Positions 57,862-61,750 of a stretch of 61,750 nucleotides of DNA are shown here, in pieces. Each line of letters opens with the position of its first letter. Position 1 is the stretch's first letter. Both the position numbers and the translations under genes were made by a program. The notes below the pieces were generated by a model. That model made no database searches and was not told where the DNA came from. It worked only from the letters and a program-made list of their open reading frames with translations. Origin of the DNA: a virus; IMG/VR virus record IMGVR_UViG_3300025168_000086, positions 1-61,750 of that record; one strand, given 5' to 3'.

Positions 57862-58862
57862 TTTTTTCTCCAAAACGAATAAATTCCTTTGTCAATTTCA
57901 AATTTATCAAAATCTCGACGCTCTCGATTTTCTTGTTCCTTTGCCCAATTCCACATTTCAGTTAGACCATCCTTTAAAGATGTATTGTCAACATAATCTA
58001 AAAGATCAACTGACTTCTGGTGGGTGGACCACGCGAACTTAGCTTCGTGTCTTTCTTCTAGATGTTTTATTTCACCACCACCCATAACCTCTAATAAAAT
58101 ATTAGCTGCTTCTTTGATTGAGTATTCTTTAATTCCACCTAGATTAATAATTTCCTTTGATGCTCGTGGATCTACTGCGGCTTTCCACAATGACTCGACA
58201 CAATCATCAATATAACTAAATGCTCTTTTCTGTTCACCGTCACCGAAGATGGTTAGTGGTTGCCCATTTAAATGTTGATACATCCAAATACCTAAGACGT
58301 TCCTGTATTTGTCCCAAATATTTTGTTTGATACCATACACATTATGTGGACGAATAATACACCAATCAAGATTATGTTGCTTCCCAGCTATTACTAAGTC
58401 CTGCTCACATGCGGACTTTGCAATACCATATGGATCGATAGGCTTTCTTGACATATCTTCTGAGAAAGGTGGATTCTGATCTCCATACACAGCCATACTT
58501 GAAGTGAATACCAAACGCTTAATGTCATGATTGATACAATTATTAATTACATTAGCTGTACATACTGTATTATTTTGATAATTGTAACTACGAATGAATG
58601 GGCTAAGTCCCTCTGCGGCATAAGCTGCAAAGTGAAAAACATAATCTGGCTTTTCTTCCTCAAACACCCAATTCAAATTATCTGAATTTAACAAATTTTC
58701 CTGATGTCTATTCCAGAATTTAACTTTGGGATTTACATTTTCCTTATAACCACCAGACATATCATCAAAACCAATAACCTCATAGTCGGGGTGATTTTCA
58801 ATAATCCAATCTGCTAGGCGGGATCCCAAAAGCCCTGCTACACCTGTAATCAATACTTTCAT
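57858..58862 (-). CDS. NAD-dependent epimerase/dehydratase (extended SDR)
   Basis: 334 residues. LITGVAGLLGSRL (GxxGxxG nucleotide loop), VFHFAAYAAEGLS, VFTSSMAVYGD, DPYGIAKSACEQ (YxxxK catalytic pair), WCIIRPHNVYG, FGDGEQKRAFSYIDD. UDP-glucose-4-epimerase-like architecture; exact sugar not decidable. Overlaps the GME gene by four bases. Member of the glycan unit. Confidence 0.85.
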   Translation of the reverse strand: MKVLITGVAGLLGSRLADWIIENHPDYEVIGFDDMSGGYKENVNPKVKFWNRHQENLLNSDNLNWVFEEEKPDYVFHFAAYAAEGLSPFIRSYNYQNNTVCTANVINNCINHDIKRLVFTSSMAVYGDQNPPFSEDMSRKPIDPYGIAKSACEQDLVIAGKQHNLDWCIIRPHNVYGIKQNIWDKYRNVLGIWMYQHLNGQPLTIFGDGEQKRAFSYIDDCVESLWKAAVDPRASKEIINLGGIKEYSIKEAANILLEVMGGGEIKHLEERHEAKFAWSTHQKSVDLLDYVDNTSLKDGLTEMWNWAKEQENRERRDFDKFEIDKGIYSFWRKK

Positions 58863-58863
58863 T

Positions 58864-59520
58864 TTAAAAAGTCACTTTCTCTTTTTTATGTGGTTGCTGT
58901 ACTGTATATTCTTTATATGGTTCTATTACTTTATATTTATTATTAGTTTTGTAACAAGAATAATCAAAACTCAATTGATCCCTATAACTAAACTGAGCAA
59001 CCATAGACCACCACTGTTCATTTAGTTTTGCTATTTGTGGAGTATTTCTTCTTACCAATAGATGACATGCACCAAGACCATTATTTTCTGGATAACCATT
59101 AAATCTCATATGCGCAACTTCATCATCAACCACATCAGGATCCTCATATTTTAACACATCACGTATTTCTTTAGCCTCAGCGTAAGCACACGATCGGTAT
59201 GGATTTTTATGTAGAGCGATATCGTGATCCGTTAAAAACTCATCAATAAAAAACTGTGGGTGTCTGTTGATAAACATATTTGAGTCAACGTAAATTGTAT
59301 AATCATAGTTCGGAAAATATAAATGTGAGTTAATTTTTGGATGTCGTGAAGTCTTTCTAACTGTATCAGATGTCAACATTGGAGCCTTGAGTTGCCAACC
59401 CGACACACTTTTCGGCTCCTCTTCGTCTGTTATCATGAATAAATCAACTCCCGGAATTTCCGGTATCGATATATTTTCATCATAACCACCTATGTTCACA
59501 GTGTAAACAGCTATCTTCAT
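58864..59520 (-). CDS. DUF616-like glycosyltransferase (218 aa)
   Basis: ATG 59520 (MKIAVYTVNIGGYDENISIP), start overlapping the previous stop (ATGA). KIAVYTVNIGGYD, VDLFMITDEEE, DYTIYVDSNMFI and HRNPYRSCAYAEAKE-like (HKNPYRSCAYAEAKE) are typical of the DUF616/TOD1-type GT-A family, with YVDSN in the metal-binding position. Likely transfers a sugar to a glycan; acceptor unknown. Confidence 0.72.
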   Translation of the reverse strand: MKIAVYTVNIGGYDENISIPEIPGVDLFMITDEEEPKSVSGWQLKAPMLTSDTVRKTSRHPKINSHLYFPNYDYTIYVDSNMFINRHPQFFIDEFLTDHDIALHKNPYRSCAYAEAKEIRDVLKYEDPDVVDDEVAHMRFNGYPENNGLGACHLLVRRNTPQIAKLNEQWWSMVAQFSYRDQLSFDYSCYKTNNKYKVIEPYKEYTVQQPHKKEKVTF

Positions 59521-60215
59521 ACTTCTACTTGTTTCCAATTGAATCTAATATAGTCATCTGACCAATCCACTTTTCCAGATTTTTTTTGCTCTAACAATTC
59601 AGAATTCACAAAGCAATCTCTCTCAATATCAGATTCACCATCCGAGTCAATTGTAACATGTAAGTCATATCCTTCATGAACCACATAATTATCTTGACTC
59701 GCTCTCCAGAAAAAAGCAGGATCGTTCATACCATAGTCTTCACAAAAATCTTCATCCCAGGCACCGATACTCCAAAAATCATCTTTTCGAATCATGAATT
59801 GACCGGGAGTTATTTTGTTAGCGTTACTGATTGATGTTCCATTTGTTCTATAGAACTTATAAATGCTCTTGTCTGGTGCCGACTCAATCAGTTCCAGAAG
59901 TTTGTTCATGGTTTCCTCTGGAATGATAGTGTCCATGTCTTGTTTGATAAACCACTCAGTTTGAGTTTTATCGGCACCAAGATTCACTGCACCCGGAACA
60001 TTAAAATAAACGTCATCGGTAACTCTGTAGACATTAAGATCGAACTCACAACTAGAAAAATCAAAATCTTCTGTAGAATTTTTCATCGAACAATCATCTA
60101 CCAAAATAAAATTAACTTCATCTCTCAGATCCTTTGAATATGAATTCCAGTTGTCAATCTGCTTTCTAAGCATTTTATCTTGATTATAATATGTCATAAC
60201 AACTGTCAGTTTCAT
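59517..60215 (-). CDS. Family 2 glycosyltransferase (232 aa)
   Basis: Start ATG 60215 (MKLTVVMTYYNQ), overlapping the methyltransferase stop. GT2 fold: LTVVMTYYNQDKMLRKQID, FILVDDCSM, AVNLGADKTQTEWFIKQDMDTIIP (DMD as DxD), GQFMIRKDDFWSIGAWDEDF with the acidic ED near the acceptor site. Substrate unknown. Two glycosyltransferases in tandem suggest stepwise assembly. Confidence 0.82.
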   Translation of the reverse strand: MKLTVVMTYYNQDKMLRKQIDNWNSYSKDLRDEVNFILVDDCSMKNSTEDFDFSSCEFDLNVYRVTDDVYFNVPGAVNLGADKTQTEWFIKQDMDTIIPEETMNKLLELIESAPDKSIYKFYRTNGTSISNANKITPGQFMIRKDDFWSIGAWDEDFCEDYGMNDPAFFWRASQDNYVVHEGYDLHVTIDSDGESDIERDCFVNSELLEQKKSGKVDWSDDYIRFNWKQVEV

Positions 60216-60850
60216 GTGAGTAAGTACCCTTCTCGTTGCCCTTGATTCCAATAATAACCAAAACCGTACTCACCAATCATATTTTCATAAAGTGACATCA
60301 TCGACTCGGGTTTCTTTTTACCATCATCACTTAGAACATGATCAAGACAAATAATACCAGATTTAGCATTTTTTCTAGATGCTAGATAAATATCATTTGC
60401 ATGTACATCATAACTAGATGCACCGTCAATATATACAAAAGAGTATTCAATCAATTGTATCAACGCATCCGACATTTCTGTACTAGAATTTTCCATGTGA
60501 AGGTGTACTGTGTCACTATATGGTTTTGTATTCTTTAAAAATTGAAAATATTTATCGGTTAACTTTTCATTTCCACTTGTACTTTTTCCAGTATTATATG
60601 GATCAATACAAGTAACCTGCCTATCATACCGAGCAGCAACCTCAGCAAGAATAGCAGTAACTCGACCCTTACCACACCCAATCTGTAGAATATCACCCGA
60701 ATGCATCTGTAGTGCATAATCGGCTGTCGCATATATCCTAGCATTCTGTTGCTTGATTCCAAAATTAATTGGTGTCTCCAAGAAAGAATCTCGAATTACT
60801 CTTCTTGGTTCGTGATACTGTTCACATATCATTTTAACTTTATCTAACAT
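60212..60850 (-). CDS. Class I SAM-dependent methyltransferase (212 aa)
   Basis: DILQIGCGKGRVTAILAEV is motif I (GxGxG-like, with GCGKG), TCIDPYNTG follows as the acidic post-I loop, and YSFVYIDGASSYDVHANDIYLASRKNAKSGIICLDHV resembles the methyltransferase-24/TylF group, which often methylates sugars. RBS AAGGAT. It is within a sugar-modification gene cluster, so a glycan O-methyl step fits; unproven. Confidence 0.75.
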   Translation of the reverse strand: MLDKVKMICEQYHEPRRVIRDSFLETPINFGIKQQNARIYATADYALQMHSGDILQIGCGKGRVTAILAEVAARYDRQVTCIDPYNTGKSTSGNEKLTDKYFQFLKNTKPYSDTVHLHMENSSTEMSDALIQLIEYSFVYIDGASSYDVHANDIYLASRKNAKSGIICLDHVLSDDGKKKPESMMSLYENMIGEYGFGYYWNQGQREGYLLT

Positions 60851-60874
60851 TTAATTATCCTTATTGTTACTTTT

Positions 60875-61750
60875 TCAATCATATCTCACCTTATTTCTTG
60901 CATAATCAATACATGCAGCGAGTCCATCTTTCATTTTAACTTTAGTTTCCCACATCAAACATTGTTTTGATTTTATTGGACAACCTAGACTAAATTTATT
61001 TACTTCATCAACAATCCGTTTGCGAGGTAGTGGATGTTTACCAGAAAACAACTCTGGATAATTGTCCCAAAATGTTTCCGGTGAATTGTATTTTGCTGCA
61101 TTGTCCACCATCATGTTACATTTAAAAAGATCATAAATCTCACGAACCGAATAACACTCACCAGAGCAAACATTGAACACCTCACCTGCTAACCCAGAAT
61201 CATGATTCACTAATATATGTATTAGATCAATTAAATCGTCAATATACACATAATCTCGTTTTTGATTTCCGTCTGAGTAAAAAGTTGGTGTTTCACCATA
61301 CAATAAACATTTGGTAATATACCCCAACAAAGGTGGTTGCTTTCTCATGAAATCCTGATGTGGTCCATACACATTAAAAAATCTAAGAATATTAATATCC
61401 ATGTTATAAACATCAACATAAGATTTACACAACAATTCAGCTTGTCTTTTTGTGACAGCGTAAACTAAATTGGGTTCTTTCTCAACCTGATCCTCCTTGA
61501 ATGGAGCGTTCTTGCAGTTTTCATATACAGCACTCGTACTTGCAAATATGACTTTTTTAATGCCATGTAATCTACAAGTTTCTAGGACATTTGCAGTACC
61601 CTCTACATTATTTGAAATTGCAGACACCGGATCTGACTGACAATCGGGGAGAGGGGCAACTCCCGCTAAGTGTAAAACAACATCTGGTTTGTAGGCTTCG
61701 AATAGAAGATTTAGATTACTTCTAATATCATACTCCACAAAAGATCCAAA
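60875..61750 (-). CDS. NAD-dependent epimerase/dehydratase, 5'-truncated by window edge
   Basis: The frame is open to base 61750; the N-terminal glycine loop is outside the window. Visible parts: PDVVLHLAGVAPLPDCQSDP, NNVEGTANVLETCRLHGI, IFASTSAVYENCKN, YAVTKRQAELLCKSY (YxxxK), ILRFFNVYGPHQDF, DYVYIDDLIDLIHILV. Extended SDR of the UDP-sugar 4-epimerase/dehydratase type. Ends KMKDGLAACIDYARNKVRYD, 24 bases before the methyltransferase start. First visible gene of the glycan/fibre unit. Confidence 0.82.
   Translation of the reverse strand, partial: FGSFVEYDIRSNLNLLFEAYKPDVVLHLAGVAPLPDCQSDPVSAISNNVEGTANVLETCRLHGIKKVIFASTSAVYENCKNAPFKEDQVEKEPNLVYAVTKRQAELLCKSYVDVYNMDINILRFFNVYGPHQDFMRKQPPLLGYITKCLLYGETPTFYSDGNQKRDYVYIDDLIDLIHILVNHDSGLAGEVFNVCSGECYSVREIYDLFKCNMMVDNAAKYNSPETFWDNYPELFSGKHPLPRKRIVDEVNKFSLGCPIKSKQCLMWETKVKMKDGLAACIDYARNKVRYD

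Overview
The window looks like part of the genome of a large tailed phage of T4-like (marine myovirus) type. Evidence: a family B DNA polymerase, a UvsX/RecA recombinase, a gp41/DnaB-type helicase and a zinc-finger/Toprim primase lie in one tightly overlapping operon with dUTPase and ThyX. Several intergenic sites match the T4 late promoter TATAAATA. Long, densely packed, often overlapping genes encode structural, fibre-like and adhesin-like proteins. No rRNA, tRNA, IS element, integrase or CRISPR array was seen. Terminase, portal and major capsid genes are not in this window, so 'T4-like' rests on the replication genes and promoters.

Host clues are unusual. A 3127-residue cysteine-rich protein carries GACC-type repeats and a CC...WDETCAEWA-type module, and a beta-helix protein carries a dockerin-like Ca-binding motif ending in LANWG. 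To my knowledge these are hallmarks of Planctomycetes, especially Phycisphaerae-type, secreted proteins. An outer-membrane porin and a lipoprotein trypsin-like protease add to the picture. A diderm, possibly planctomycetal, host is my inference and is not proven by the window.

Layout. 1-3671 (+): a CobS-like AAA+ ATPase (5' end outside), small proteins, and a CobT-like VWA protein with an HEVGH metal-binding motif; this block is visibly more GC-rich than the rest. 3683-8238 (-): a ligase-fold-like protein and a large beta-helix adhesin. 8338-24475 (+): structural or accessory genes including the giant Cys-rich protein, two zinc-ribbon proteins, a lysozyme-like protein and hydrophobic Ala/Gly-rich proteins. 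24495-26145 (+): a PD-(D/E)XK nuclease, a NUMOD-like protein and small genes. 26151-26291: a candidate structured RNA with its own terminator. 26320-32442 (+): a nucleotidyltransferase-HNH fusion, conserved phage proteins and small membrane proteins that could serve lysis. 32491-35221 (+): a second beta-helix protein with dockerin, and a lipoprotein protease. 35218-39282 (-): a RuvC-like nuclease, a porin with a small membrane partner, and a B12-dependent class II ribonucleotide reductase. 39355-43610 (-): two virion-type proteins behind a late promoter. 43624-52104 (-): the replication and nucleotide operon behind a sigma70-type promoter. 52156-61750 (-): tail-fibre genes including a collagen-like protein, continuous with glycosyltransferases, sugar-nucleotide epimerases and a methyltransferase.

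How it may work together: sigma70-type promoters would drive early genes (replication, nucleotides, nuclease) and TATAAATA sites the late structural genes. CobS/CobT-like proteins may connect to the cobalamin-dependent reductase. The sugar genes sit in one transcription unit with the fibre genes and may decorate the fibres. The porin, protease and adhesins point to heavy investment in the host surface. The most novel-looking items are the twice-occurring 23-nt pseudoknot motif, the porin, the planctomycete-type modules, the nucleotidyltransferase-HNH fusion and the collagen/glycosylation unit.
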